Assembly (NCBI RefSeq): GCF_902167705.1
Contig: NZ_CABHMZ010000022.1
Span: 1 to 64,000 of the forward strand
Source: Streptococcus constellatus
GTDB lineage: Bacteria; Bacillota; Bacilli; Lactobacillales; Streptococcaceae
Reading direction: 5' to 3'
Length of the DNA stretch: 64,000 nt
How positions within the stretch are numbered: position 1 is the first letter of the stretch; the number at the start of each line of letters is the position of its first letter. Below, one piece after another: positions 42,311-50,466 of this stretch. The position numbers were made by a program, and so were the translations under genes. The notes beneath the pieces were generated by a model. That model saw only the letters and a program-made list of their open reading frames with translations, had not been told where the DNA came from and did no database searches.

Positions 42311-42346
42311 CTTAAAGTAATCTTAAACCTTAAAGCTAGTTTAAGG
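42311..42346 (+). promoter_or_regulatory. CiaR-like box and palindrome upstream of vex1
   Basis: CTTAAA-GTAAT-CTTAAA at 42311-42327 is, on the minus strand, TTTAAG-N5-TTTAAG, the form reported for CiaR sites in pneumococcus. It is followed by the palindrome CCTTAAA-GCTAG-TTTAAGG at 42328-42346. A weak -10 (TATAGC, 42354-42359) has no -35 box at normal spacing, which suits activation or control by a response regulator. Confidence 0.55.
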
Positions 42347-42408
42347 TAACTTTTATAGCATAGAAGTCGGTACCAATAGTTTAAAAATATAAAGAAGGGA
42401 AGAATACA

Positions 42409-43701
42409 ATGCAAGTAGTGACGCGAGTTTTGCATTACATCAGTCGAAAAAAAGTCAAAACCATTCTTATCTTTCTGATATTGACCTTGATTTCTACTGC
42501 TCTATCCAGTAGCCTTTCGATTATGAAAACAACGGACAATATCGAAAAGAGGATTTATGTCGCTTCCAATACTGGTTTTACAATCTCAAGCAAAACAATT
42601 GAAAATTCAATTTCACTAAAAACAGCAGAAAAATTACTTGAGAATAAAGAAATTTCAAACTACAACTTAAAGTATGACACTTTAGCGACTTTGACAAATC
42701 AAACAATTGTCAAGAAAAAGCAAGGTGTCATACGAGACAATCAAAATCCCACTCTCAACAATCTCGTTGCAGCATTGGGAACAAGAGATTCTCAGTTGGA
42801 AACGACATTTGCAAGTGGCGTCTTTAAGTTAGAAAAAGGCAAACATCTTCAAAAAAGCGACCATTCAAAGGTATTGATTCATGAAAAATTGGCAGCGCAA
42901 AATCATCTTAAAGTGGGGGACAAACTCAAACTACGAGGTGTGTCTCTTCAAGACGGCGATGCTAAAACAGGCAATGAATTAGAGCTAGAAATTGCAGGAA
43001 TTTTTTCCGGTAAAAAAGAAGAAAAGCAAACTGGGTTGAGTTCTGATGCAACGGAAAATACCTTCTATTTGGATTACAAGACCAGTCAGCAATTAGCTGG
43101 CTACAAGTCAACGGACTACCAAGTGACATCAGTAGTTTATTATATTGCAAATCCCAAAAACATCAATCAAGTGGTGAAAGCTGTTAAAAAAGTGCCAATT
43201 GACTGGAGCAAATTAGACCTTGTAAAAAATACGAAAGCATTTGAGGCAGTTTCTTCGTCTATTACCAACTTTAAACAAATTGTTCGCGTGCTAACCTTCA
43301 GTATCATCATCGGAAGTATCATCATTCTGGCGCTGATTCTCATGTTCTGGCTGCGAGAGCGAGTCTATGAAATCGGGGTGCTCCTGTCACTAGGAATTTC
43401 AAAAACGATGATTATGTCTCAATTTGTGCTGGAGTTGATTCTTATCTCCGTGTTTAGCATGGTTCTATCTACAATCAGCGGCTCCTATCTCGCTGCTCTG
43501 GTCTTTCAAGGCTTTGTCAAAGAAGGACAGGGCGGAGCTGATTCAGCGGCACTCTTTGAAAATGTGGTGCCACACCTAGATTTTGCAACAATTGGTGTGA
43601 CCTATGGCATTTTGCTCATCATTATCTTATTTGCCGTAGTGGGCTCATCCTCTATTATTTTACATAAAAAACCGAAGGAAATTTTAACAGATATTAGTTA
43701 A
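42409..43701 (+). CDS. vex1: Vex1-type ABC exporter permease
   Basis: 430 aa. One N-terminal span (KTILIFLILTLISTALSSSL), a large extracellular MacB-like domain (residues 40-280) and three C-terminal spans (VLTFSIIIGSIIILALILMF and onward) give the FtsX-like layout. Size and sequence style match pneumococcal Vex1. The gene order permease-ATPase-permease is the vex operon. Pneumococcal Vex has been tied to vancomycin tolerance through the Pep27 peptide, but that link is debated. Confidence 0.9.
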   Translation: MQVVTRVLHYISRKKVKTILIFLILTLISTALSSSLSIMKTTDNIEKRIYVASNTGFTISSKTIENSISLKTAEKLLENKEISNYNLKYDTLATLTNQTIVKKKQGVIRDNQNPTLNNLVAALGTRDSQLETTFASGVFKLEKGKHLQKSDHSKVLIHEKLAAQNHLKVGDKLKLRGVSLQDGDAKTGNELELEIAGIFSGKKEEKQTGLSSDATENTFYLDYKTSQQLAGYKSTDYQVTSVVYYIANPKNINQVVKAVKKVPIDWSKLDLVKNTKAFEAVSSSITNFKQIVRVLTFSIIIGSIIILALILMFWLRERVYEIGVLLSLGISKTMIMSQFVLELILISVFSMVLSTISGSYLAALVFQGFVKEGQGGADSAALFENVVPHLDFATIGVTYGILLIIILFAVVGSSSIILHKKPKEILTDIS

Positions 43702-43712
43702 GGAGACAAAAA

Positions 43713-44360
43713 ATGACGATTTTAAAAATAGATACTGTTAGTTATCAGTACAACACTTTACAAGAAAATGTATTGCAACAAATCACGACTTCATTTGAAA
43801 AAGGAAAATTTTACTCCATCATCGGGAAATCTGGTGCTGGAAAATCCACCTTGCTTTCTCTTTTAGCGGGGCTTGACACTCCCACAAAAGGGAAAATCCT
43901 CTTTGAAAATCAAGACATTGCTGAGAAAGGCTACAATCATCACAGAAGCAAACAAATCTCTTTGGTCTTTCAAAATTATAATCTAATTGACTATCTCACT
44001 CCTCTTGAAAATGTCCGCTTGGTCAATCCACATGCAGATAAAGAAATCTTATTACGGTTAGGCTTGAGCGAGAAAGAGATTCACCGCAATGTCATGCGCC
44101 TCTCTGGCGGTCAACAGCAACGTGTGGCTATTGCACGTGCTTTGGCATCAGAAGCCCCGATTATCTTAGCCGATGAACCAACAGGGAATCTAGACGCTGC
44201 TACTGCTATGGACATTATTGACATTCTTATCACCTCTGCCAAAGAAAAAAATAAATGCGTCATTGTGGTGACACACAGCAAAGAGTTGGCTGATCAAGCA
44301 GATGTTGTCCTCGAATTAAAAAATAAAAACTTAGTGGAAGTCACTAAGAAATCGAAATGA
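43713..44360 (+). CDS. vex2: Vex2-type ABC exporter ATPase
   Basis: 215 aa, as in pneumococcal Vex2. Walker A IGKSGAGKSTLLSLLAGL, Q-loop VFQNYNLIDYL, signature LSGGQQQRVAIARAL, Walker B IILADEPTGNLDAATA, H-loop VVTHSKE. MacB/LolD-type ATPase that powers both permeases. It starts 11 bases after vex1 and overlaps the upstream non-used part of the vex3 frame. Confidence 0.95.
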   Translation: MTILKIDTVSYQYNTLQENVLQQITTSFEKGKFYSIIGKSGAGKSTLLSLLAGLDTPTKGKILFENQDIAEKGYNHHRSKQISLVFQNYNLIDYLTPLENVRLVNPHADKEILLRLGLSEKEIHRNVMRLSGGQQQRVAIARALASEAPIILADEPTGNLDAATAMDIIDILITSAKEKNKCVIVVTHSKELADQADVVLELKNKNLVEVTKKSK

Positions 44361-44383
44361 TACCTCCAAGGAGAAGAAATGAT

Positions 44384-45775
44384 ATGTTACCAATAAAAAA
44401 TGCTTTGGCTTATGTCTGGCGCAAGAAAATCAAAAGTTTGATTATCTTTTTCATCTTGCTAGCCATCTCTACCTTAACCTTAGGCAGCATCGCTGTCAAA
44501 AATGCGACTGACGCTGCTTCAAAAGAAACATTTAAAAATATTACCAGCAGTTTTTCCATGCAGATCAATCGTGAGGTCAATCCAGGAACACCACGCGGTG
44601 CTGGAAATCTCAAAGGCGAAGACATTGATACGATTAGCAAAGTCGCCGGTATTTCTGGCTATGTCAAACGTATGAACATTGTAGCGGATCTGGTAGATCA
44701 TCAACTCGTTGAAATGCCAGACGGCGATCAACAATTAAGTGAAGACCGCAAGCAAAAATTCGGTCGTGCCATTATGGCGACAGGAATCAATGACTCCTCG
44801 AAGGATGATAAATTTACTGCGGGAACTTTTAAGCTCATCGAAGGGCGACACATCACCAAAGATGATAAAAATGCGACCTTAGTTCACAAGGATTTTGCAC
44901 AGAAAAATAACCTCAAGGTTGGCGATACCATTACCTTGAAATCCAATACCTTTGACCATGACAATGTTCACAAGGCAAATAAAACCGTTCAAGTGAAAAT
45001 CGTTGGTTTATTTGAAGGGAAAAATAAAACTGGTGTAACCATTCCGCAAGAACTGTACGAAAATACGTTTGTGACTGATTTGGACACGACGAAAACCTTG
45101 TATGGTTATACAGATAAAAATGCCATTTACCAAGATGCTACTTTCTTTGTCAAAGGAAATCAAGACATTGATAAGGTTATCGAAAAGGTCAAAGGAGAAT
45201 CATCTATTGACTGGGAGTCTTACATGCTTGTGAAGAGCACCAGCAACTTCCCAGCTCTGCAATCTTCTATCAACGGCATTTACAGCGTCACCAACAGTCT
45301 TCTCATTGGAACCTTGATTTTCGGTGCTATTGTATTGACCCTTGTCCTCTTTCTATGGATCAACGGCCGAAGAAAAGAAATGGGAATCCTCTTGTCACTC
45401 GGTATCAGCAAAGTCAAAATCTTCTTCCAATTTATGACAGAAGTCTTGTTTGTCAGCGTCTTTAGCTTTATCGGTGCCTATTTTGCTGGTAGCATTGTCA
45501 GCAAAGCTATGGGAAATAGCATCTTAAAACAAGTTACAAGTGGTATTGCTGAACAGCTTGCTAAAGAAGGTAGAAGCGCCAATCTTGGAGGCGGGGCTGA
45601 AATTGACGGCTTTAATAAGACCCTCACCAGTCTCAATGTGCATGTGTCTCCTGATGATATGACCAAAGTGGTCATCTTTGGACTTGGGATTATTATCGTT
45701 TCTGTCCTTATCGCTTCAATCACGCTCCTTAGCAAGCAACCAAAAGACTTGCTAATGGGAGATAATAGCAAATAA
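44384..45775 (+). CDS. vex3: Vex3-type ABC exporter permease
   Basis: 463 aa from the ATG at 44384 (AAGGAG 10 bases upstream); the frame is open back to 44357 but those codons include the ribosome site. The sequence ETFKNITSSFSMQINREVNP, GTPRGAGNLKGEDIDTIS and SNLGGGAEIDGFNKTLTSLN match what I know of pneumococcal Vex3, with the extracellular domain between span 1 and three C-terminal spans. No pep27, vncR or vncS gene follows; a repeat region begins at once. Confidence 0.92.
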   Translation: MLPIKNALAYVWRKKIKSLIIFFILLAISTLTLGSIAVKNATDAASKETFKNITSSFSMQINREVNPGTPRGAGNLKGEDIDTISKVAGISGYVKRMNIVADLVDHQLVEMPDGDQQLSEDRKQKFGRAIMATGINDSSKDDKFTAGTFKLIEGRHITKDDKNATLVHKDFAQKNNLKVGDTITLKSNTFDHDNVHKANKTVQVKIVGLFEGKNKTGVTIPQELYENTFVTDLDTTKTLYGYTDKNAIYQDATFFVKGNQDIDKVIEKVKGESSIDWESYMLVKSTSNFPALQSSINGIYSVTNSLLIGTLIFGAIVLTLVLFLWINGRRKEMGILLSLGISKVKIFFQFMTEVLFVSVFSFIGAYFAGSIVSKAMGNSILKQVTSGIAEQLAKEGRSANLGGGAEIDGFNKTLTSLNVHVSPDDMTKVVIFGLGIIIVSVLIASITLLSKQPKDLLMGDNSK

Positions 45776-45778
45776 AAA

Positions 45779-45960
45779 AGAGAGTGGGACAGAAATCAGT
45801 AGTTTCGTAGAAACTTGATTTCATCGTCCCACCTCCGCAAGGGTGATTAGGTGCTCTTCTGAGCTTGAAAAGCGAATGAAGAGCCCAATCACCTACTGCG
45901 TTATTCGTTTATTACTAAATCTGATAGAAGCTGAGTACTTTTGTCTCAGCTTCTGTTTTG
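45779..45960 (+). repeat. degenerate intergenic repeat, copy 2
   Basis: The element starts GAGTGGGACAGAAATC and contains an inverted GTCCCACCTCCGCAAG (around 45825), GAAAAGCGAATGAAGAG, TACTGCGTTATTCGTTTATT and a terminal GAAGCTGAGTACTTTTGTCT with a short hairpin (AGAAGCTGAG with CTCAGCTTCT). Similar blocks lie at 33551-33785 in the opposite orientation. The hairpin plus T run could also serve as vex terminator. Confidence 0.6.
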
Positions 45961-46008
45961 CTTGGTAGATTGTTTCTGTTGACTTCGGACGGAATAACTT
46001 TTAATTGG

Positions 46009-46418
46009 CTCCGTCGACCCGGTCGAAAAGATGAAGCATTTTTGGTTGGCTCCGTCGACTCGGTCGAAAAGATGAAACTCTTTTGATTTGCTCCGTCGAC
46101 CCGGTCGAAAAGATGAAACTCTTTTGGTTTGCTCCGTCGACTCGGTCGAAAAGATGAAACACTTTTGATTGGCTTCGTCGACTCGGTCGAAAAGATGAAA
46201 CTCTTTGGAGTTACTCTATCAGCCCGACGGACGAGATGAAACTCTTTTGGTTTACTCTGTCAGCCCGGCGGACGAGGTGAAACTATTTTGATTTGCTCCG
46301 TCAGCCCGGCGGACGAGGTGAAACTATTTTGGTTTATTCCGTCAGCCCGGCGGACGAGATGAAGCACTTTTGATTTGCTCCGTCAGCCCGGCGGACGAGG
46401 TGAAGCACGTTGGATGTG
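46009..46418 (+). repeat. 41-bp tandem repeat, ten units in two subtypes
   Basis: Units start at 46009, 46050, 46091, 46132, 46173, 46214, 46255, 46296, 46337 and 46378, each exactly 41 bases apart. Units 1-5 share CTCCGTCGACYCGGTCGAAA; units 6-10 share CCGTCAGCCCGGCGGACGAG. The rest of the unit (GATGAAACTCTTTTGRTTTG-like) is common. A degenerate copy may precede the array near 45976. No reading frame passes through, since 41 is not divisible by three. The stretch 45776-46452 contains no gene. Confidence 0.92.
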
Positions 46419-46452
46419 GCTCACTTGACCATTGTTGCTTTTTTGCTGCCAG

Positions 46453-46995
46453 TTATACTTTTTTACAGTTCTTTTGATGTGCTTTCAGCTTCTTCATAGC
46501 CCAGTCGTAGTGACTCGATGTGCAACTGACAAAGTAGGAGCCAAGGGTACTCCCACCAACCCATTTATAGACGCCCTTTGAAAACAGTTCTTCGTTTGTA
46601 AAGATTTCAGCTAGGGCTAGCACTTTTTCCTGTGATTGATGAAGCAACTTGGTTGCTTCTTCTAGCGATGTTTGTTGATGTTTTTGCCAAAATGCCACAT
46701 TCATCTCACCATAGCTTCTCCAATTATAAGCTGCTGGCAAAAACGATTTTTCGACACCATTTTGATTGGAAGGCACCCAATCCAAAAGCAATTGCTGCCA
46801 CTCATAAAGATGAATGAGAACACCTCTGAGGTTTTTATCCCTCTTCCAATGCGCCTCTTTCTTTTTTTCATCTTTTGAAAAATCAAATGGAGTCTTTAAC
46901 TCTTCTTCTGTTAATTGGGAAATCAATGACTGCAGCTTTGCATATTGCTGCGTCGCTGCACTGATCAACTCAGTCTTGCTAGTAGGTCTTACCAT
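46453..46995 (-). CDS. ClbS/DfsB family four-helix protein
   Basis: 180 aa. MVRPTSKTELISAATQQYAK, GVLIHLYEWQQLLLDWV, AYNWRSYGEMNVAFWQKHQ and SHYDWAMKKLKAH are features of the ClbS/DfsB (DUF1706) family, four-helix-bundle proteins of the DinB-like superfamily. ClbS protects colibactin producers by acting on the toxin; most relatives have no known role. It stands alone between the repeat array and the feo genes. Confidence 0.88.
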   Translation of the reverse strand: MVRPTSKTELISAATQQYAKLQSLISQLTEEELKTPFDFSKDEKKKEAHWKRDKNLRGVLIHLYEWQQLLLDWVPSNQNGVEKSFLPAAYNWRSYGEMNVAFWQKHQQTSLEEATKLLHQSQEKVLALAEIFTNEELFSKGVYKWVGGSTLGSYFVSCTSSHYDWAMKKLKAHQKNCKKV

Positions 46996-47069
46996 GTTAT
47001 GTTCTCCTTCTTTTTAATAAATCATACAACAATGACCTGACAACCTCTGTCATGTTTTTAGTTCTCTCT

Positions 47070-47204
47070 TTATTTTTGTCTCATTTTTTCTTTGATTTCA
47101 CATTGGCAGTCGCAATCGCCACAGTTTCCTTTTCCCTTAATGATATGGTGCATCGCTGCACCTGCTAAAACTAAAATGATGATAAATACAATAATCGTTG
47201 ACAT
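47070..47204 (-). CDS. FeoB-associated Cys-rich membrane protein
   Basis: 44 aa: MSTIIVFIIILVLAGAAMHH, then IIKGKGNCGDCDCQCEIKEK. One N-terminal membrane span and a C-terminal cluster CGDCDCQC are exactly the pattern of the small proteins encoded after feoB in Firmicutes (FeoB-associated Cys-rich, sometimes called FeoC-like). It starts 8 bases after the feoB stop, so it belongs to the feo operon. The Cys cluster probably handles Fe(II) or senses redox; that is inferred. Confidence 0.88.
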   Translation of the reverse strand: MSTIIVFIIILVLAGAAMHHIIKGKGNCGDCDCQCEIKEKMRQK

Positions 47205-47212
47205 GGTTTCTC

Positions 47213-49357
47213 CTATACTGTTTGATGTGCCAGACTATCTAAAGTGATAACCTCTACTTTTTCTTTGCGCGGTTTTCTAAAGATGAAATAGAGACCCGCT
47301 GCTACAACGAGCAGGGCAAAGACAGTCACAGGAGATATTCCTTTTCCGTACAGCAAAACTTGACCAAATTGGTAAATCACAAGACTGACATTATAAGCCA
47401 GTAGGGTTTGAAATGAAATAGCAATCCACGTCCACTTGGCATTGCCCATTTCCCGATGAATAGCACCAATCGCTGCAAAACAAGGAGCGCAGAGCAGGTT
47501 AAAGACAAGGAATGAGTAGGCGGAAAGTGCTGTATAATGCTGTTGAAGATTGGTCCACAACTCTTTGGTGGTCTCTGTCGCATCTGTCACTTTATACAAA
47601 ATCCCAAAAGTGGAAATCACCGTTTCCTTAGCCAATAAGCCGGTAATAGCCGCAACCGTTGCTCGCCAATTGCCAAAGCCAAGAGGGCTAAAGATCCAAG
47701 CTAGTCCTTTTCCTAATGCCGCTAGGATACTATCTTCTGTTTCAACCGCCTGCAAACTAAAGTTGTAGGAGCTAGCAAACCAGATGAAAATATTGGTCAC
47801 AAAGATAATCGTTCCAGCCCGTTTGATGAAACTCAAAGCCTTCTGCCCTGCATAGCGCAAAACCGTTTTGACTTGTGGCAAATGATAGCTAGGCAGCTCC
47901 ATGATAAAGGGTGCAACAGCACCACCGAGGATTGCTGTCTTTTTCAGAGCAATTCCCGATAAGACAATGGCTCCCATTCCGACGAAATAAGCGCTTGGTG
48001 CAATCCAAGGATTGCTAGGAAAGAATGCCCCAGCAATCAAGGAAATAATCGGCAACTTGGCAGAACAAGGCATAAAGGTCGTTGTCATAATAGTGATTCT
48101 GCGGTCACGTTCATTTTCAATGGTCCTACTCGCCATGACTCCAGGAACACCACACCCTGTAGAAATCAACATAGGGATAAAAGATTTCCCAGATAAACCA
48201 AACCGCCGAAAGATTCGATCCATCACAAAGGCAATCCGACTCATATAGCCGATGTCTTCCAAGATACCCAAGCAGATAAATAAGACGAAAATCTGAGGAA
48301 CAAAGCCTAAGACAGCTCCGCAGCCGGCAATAATCCCGTCGATAATCAAGGATTGAAGCCAATCGGCTACTGCTAACTGCTCCAATAAAGACTTGATTCC
48401 ATTTGGAATCCACTCCCCAAACAGAACATCATTTGCCCAATCCGTTGCCATTTGCCCAATCGTCTGAATGGAGAAGAAATAGACCAGCCACATAACAACT
48501 GCAAAAATTGGCAACGCTAAATAACGATTGGTCACAATACGGTCAATCTTATCCGACAAACTTAATTGATTAACATCGGCTTGCAGAGCCATTTTAACTG
48601 CTGATTCAATAAACTCATAACGCGCATTGACAACAATACTTTCTGCGTCCTCTGTGTAGATTTCCTCCGTAATCCGAATCGCATCTTCAATCTCCGCTTT
48701 TTGGAAATCAGACAATGCCAACTGTTCAGATAATTCTTTATCGCGTTCAAAAAGCTTAATGGCATAAAAACGGGCTTGTTTTTGAGGCACTGCATTTCCC
48801 AAAATGCGGATAATTTCTGACAAAGCCGCTTCAAAATGGCTGTCGTAAACAGGGTAGAGCGTTTCATCCGTGCGCTCCATTTCTCGCAAGACCTGTTGCA
48901 TGACTTGGTCAATCCCAGTCTTTTTCAAAGCACTGGTCGCAACGACTGGCACCCCTAGCTGATAGCTTAATTTAGTCGTATCAATCCATTTACCTTGTTT
49001 TTCAACGACATCGCTCATATTTAAAGCCAACACAACCGGAATCCCCGTCTCAATCAACTGCAAGCTCAAGTACAGATTCCGTTCCAAGTTGGTCGCGTCA
49101 ACCACATCCAAAATAGCATCCGCATTGCCACTTAACAGATAGTTTCTACTGACCATTTCCTCAGAAGTATAAGGAGACAATGAGTAAATTCCTGGTAGGT
49201 CTTGAATAACGATTTCTTTATTTTTGCGAAACAGACCACTTTTCTTTTCGACAGTAACTCCAGGCCAATTTCCCACATGTTGGCTACTACCGGTTAGAAT
49301 GTTAAATAAACTGGTCTTTCCACTATTCGGATTTCCCGCAAGCGCTAATTCTTTCAT
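47213..49357 (-). CDS. feoB: ferrous iron transporter FeoB
   Basis: 714 aa. The N-terminal G domain has G1 GNPNSGKTSLFN, G3 IQDLPGIYSL and G4 ALNMSD; a GDI-like helical part follows; then two Gate regions with the conserved PCSAKLPII (Fe-binding Cys) and GCGVPGV. The C-terminal membrane domain has about eight spans. It imports Fe(II), with FeoA and the small Cys-rich partner. It overlaps feoA by 4 bases. Confidence 0.97.
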   Translation of the reverse strand: MKELALAGNPNSGKTSLFNILTGSSQHVGNWPGVTVEKKSGLFRKNKEIVIQDLPGIYSLSPYTSEEMVSRNYLLSGNADAILDVVDATNLERNLYLSLQLIETGIPVVLALNMSDVVEKQGKWIDTTKLSYQLGVPVVATSALKKTGIDQVMQQVLREMERTDETLYPVYDSHFEAALSEIIRILGNAVPQKQARFYAIKLFERDKELSEQLALSDFQKAEIEDAIRITEEIYTEDAESIVVNARYEFIESAVKMALQADVNQLSLSDKIDRIVTNRYLALPIFAVVMWLVYFFSIQTIGQMATDWANDVLFGEWIPNGIKSLLEQLAVADWLQSLIIDGIIAGCGAVLGFVPQIFVLFICLGILEDIGYMSRIAFVMDRIFRRFGLSGKSFIPMLISTGCGVPGVMASRTIENERDRRITIMTTTFMPCSAKLPIISLIAGAFFPSNPWIAPSAYFVGMGAIVLSGIALKKTAILGGAVAPFIMELPSYHLPQVKTVLRYAGQKALSFIKRAGTIIFVTNIFIWFASSYNFSLQAVETEDSILAALGKGLAWIFSPLGFGNWRATVAAITGLLAKETVISTFGILYKVTDATETTKELWTNLQQHYTALSAYSFLVFNLLCAPCFAAIGAIHREMGNAKWTWIAISFQTLLAYNVSLVIYQFGQVLLYGKGISPVTVFALLVVAAGLYFIFRKPRKEKVEVITLDSLAHQTV

Positions 49358-49830
49358 TCTTTTGTTTCCTTTTCACTTTTCACCACACTAATCAAGCTAG
49401 CCTCCGACTTTCTTAACGTCAAGTCATAGCCCCTCAACTTAATCTCAAGCGGGTCACCCAAGGGCGCAACTTTTTGCAATTGAACTTTTGTGTTTTTGGT
49501 CAAACCCATGTCCATCAGCCGCCGTTTTAAAGCACCATCCGCATGAATTGCTTCGATGTATGCCACGTCTCCAACAGCTAACTCAGATAAAGGAAGAGAA
49601 GATTTGCTACTGTCTTTTGGCACAACATCCAGCTTTTCCAAAATAGAATTGTCCAAAGCAATCCTCGCAGCTCGAACTAAGAGAATCGCTGTATCATTTG
49701 TTTTTGAAATGATTTGAATAAAACTTCCTATCTTAATCCCTAAATCAGCTAAATGACGGACGCTCGCTTCCTCTAGATCGATTCCGACAATTTCATATTC
49801 TGTTACTAATTTCATTTGAGATAAATCCAT
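49354..49830 (-). CDS. feoA: FeoA domain protein (two FeoA repeats)
   Basis: 158 aa with two SH3-like FeoA domains: residues 1-75 (YEIVGIDLEEASVRHLADLG, IKIGSFIQII) and 80-155 (VGDVAYIEAIHADGALKRRL, MDMGLTKNTKVQLQKVAPLG). Single-domain FeoA is about 75-80 aa; fused doubles are usual in streptococci. It assists FeoB. It has its own start 150 bases from DUF1797. Confidence 0.95.
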   Translation of the reverse strand: MDLSQMKLVTEYEIVGIDLEEASVRHLADLGIKIGSFIQIISKTNDTAILLVRAARIALDNSILEKLDVVPKDSSKSSLPLSELAVGDVAYIEAIHADGALKRRLMDMGLTKNTKVQLQKVAPLGDPLEIKLRGYDLTLRKSEASLISVVKSEKETKE

Positions 49831-49997
49831 ACTCTCTCCTTTTCACTTTGTCAAGAAATATGCTTACTATCACTATTAGTATACCACTTTTTCCTAAGAA
49901 TTTCTGACAATTCTAAGATAAATAGGCAAAAATTATCGCAAAATAAATATCCCCTAAACAAATGCCTAGAGGATATATTTATTAGAGACTAACAAGT

Positions 49998-50228
49998 TTA
50001 ATACAACAATTCATAAATTTCCATTGCAATCAAATCAATGCTATCAAAAGTATATGTTTCACGCGCTGCAACATCTCGCAAAGTGAATACTGAGCCATTT
50101 TCTTCGTCATAGCTATAAGCTACTTCTGCTACAACAACTCCGTCACGTTCAAAATTGCGTTTCAAATTGCCGCCATCTTTTGTCATAGCATCTAAACGAT
50201 TGATAATTCTTACTAAATGTGATTCCAT
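49998..50228 (-). CDS. DUF1797 protein
   Basis: 76 aa from the ATG at 50228 with AGGAGAAGG upstream. MESHLVRIINRLDAMTKDGG and VFTLRDVAARETYTFDSIDL are the DUF1797 (YkuJ-like) signature. Function unknown, common in lactic acid bacteria. It is divergent from clpE, with a 240-base gap holding the clpE promoter. Confidence 0.92.
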   Translation of the reverse strand: MESHLVRIINRLDAMTKDGGNLKRNFERDGVVVAEVAYSYDEENGSVFTLRDVAARETYTFDSIDLIAMEIYELLY

Positions 50229-50366
50229 TTTCCTTCTCCTATTCATTTATACGTTACTATTTTACCACAAATGAAAGATGAAATACCAGTAAAAGACCTA
50301 TTTTTGTTAAATTTAACACAAAATGAAATGCTCAAATATAAAATTCTGTCTTTTAACACTTTATTC

Positions 50367-50423
50367 TTGCAATGTTTTAGAATACTGATATAATGAAACT
50401 AAGAAGTTTGACTATTATTGACC
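50367..50423 (+). promoter_or_regulatory. clpE promoter with CtsR operator
   Basis: TTGCAA (50367-50372), 16 bases and TATAAT (50389-50394) form the promoter. TTTGACTATTATTGACC at 50407-50423 is, on the minus strand, GGTCAATAATAGTCAAA, a one-mismatch CtsR box (GGTCAAANANAGTCAAA form) placed over the start of transcription. ClpE should therefore be induced by heat or protein damage when CtsR leaves. Confidence 0.88.
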
Positions 50424-50466
50424 AATTGGTCTCAGTCAAGCAAATTTTAAAAGAAAGAGGTAGCAC

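Noticed and set aside
46009..46418. Possible CRISPR array
   Set aside because: The 41-base units are contiguous and similar over their whole length; there are no unique spacers and no cas genes.
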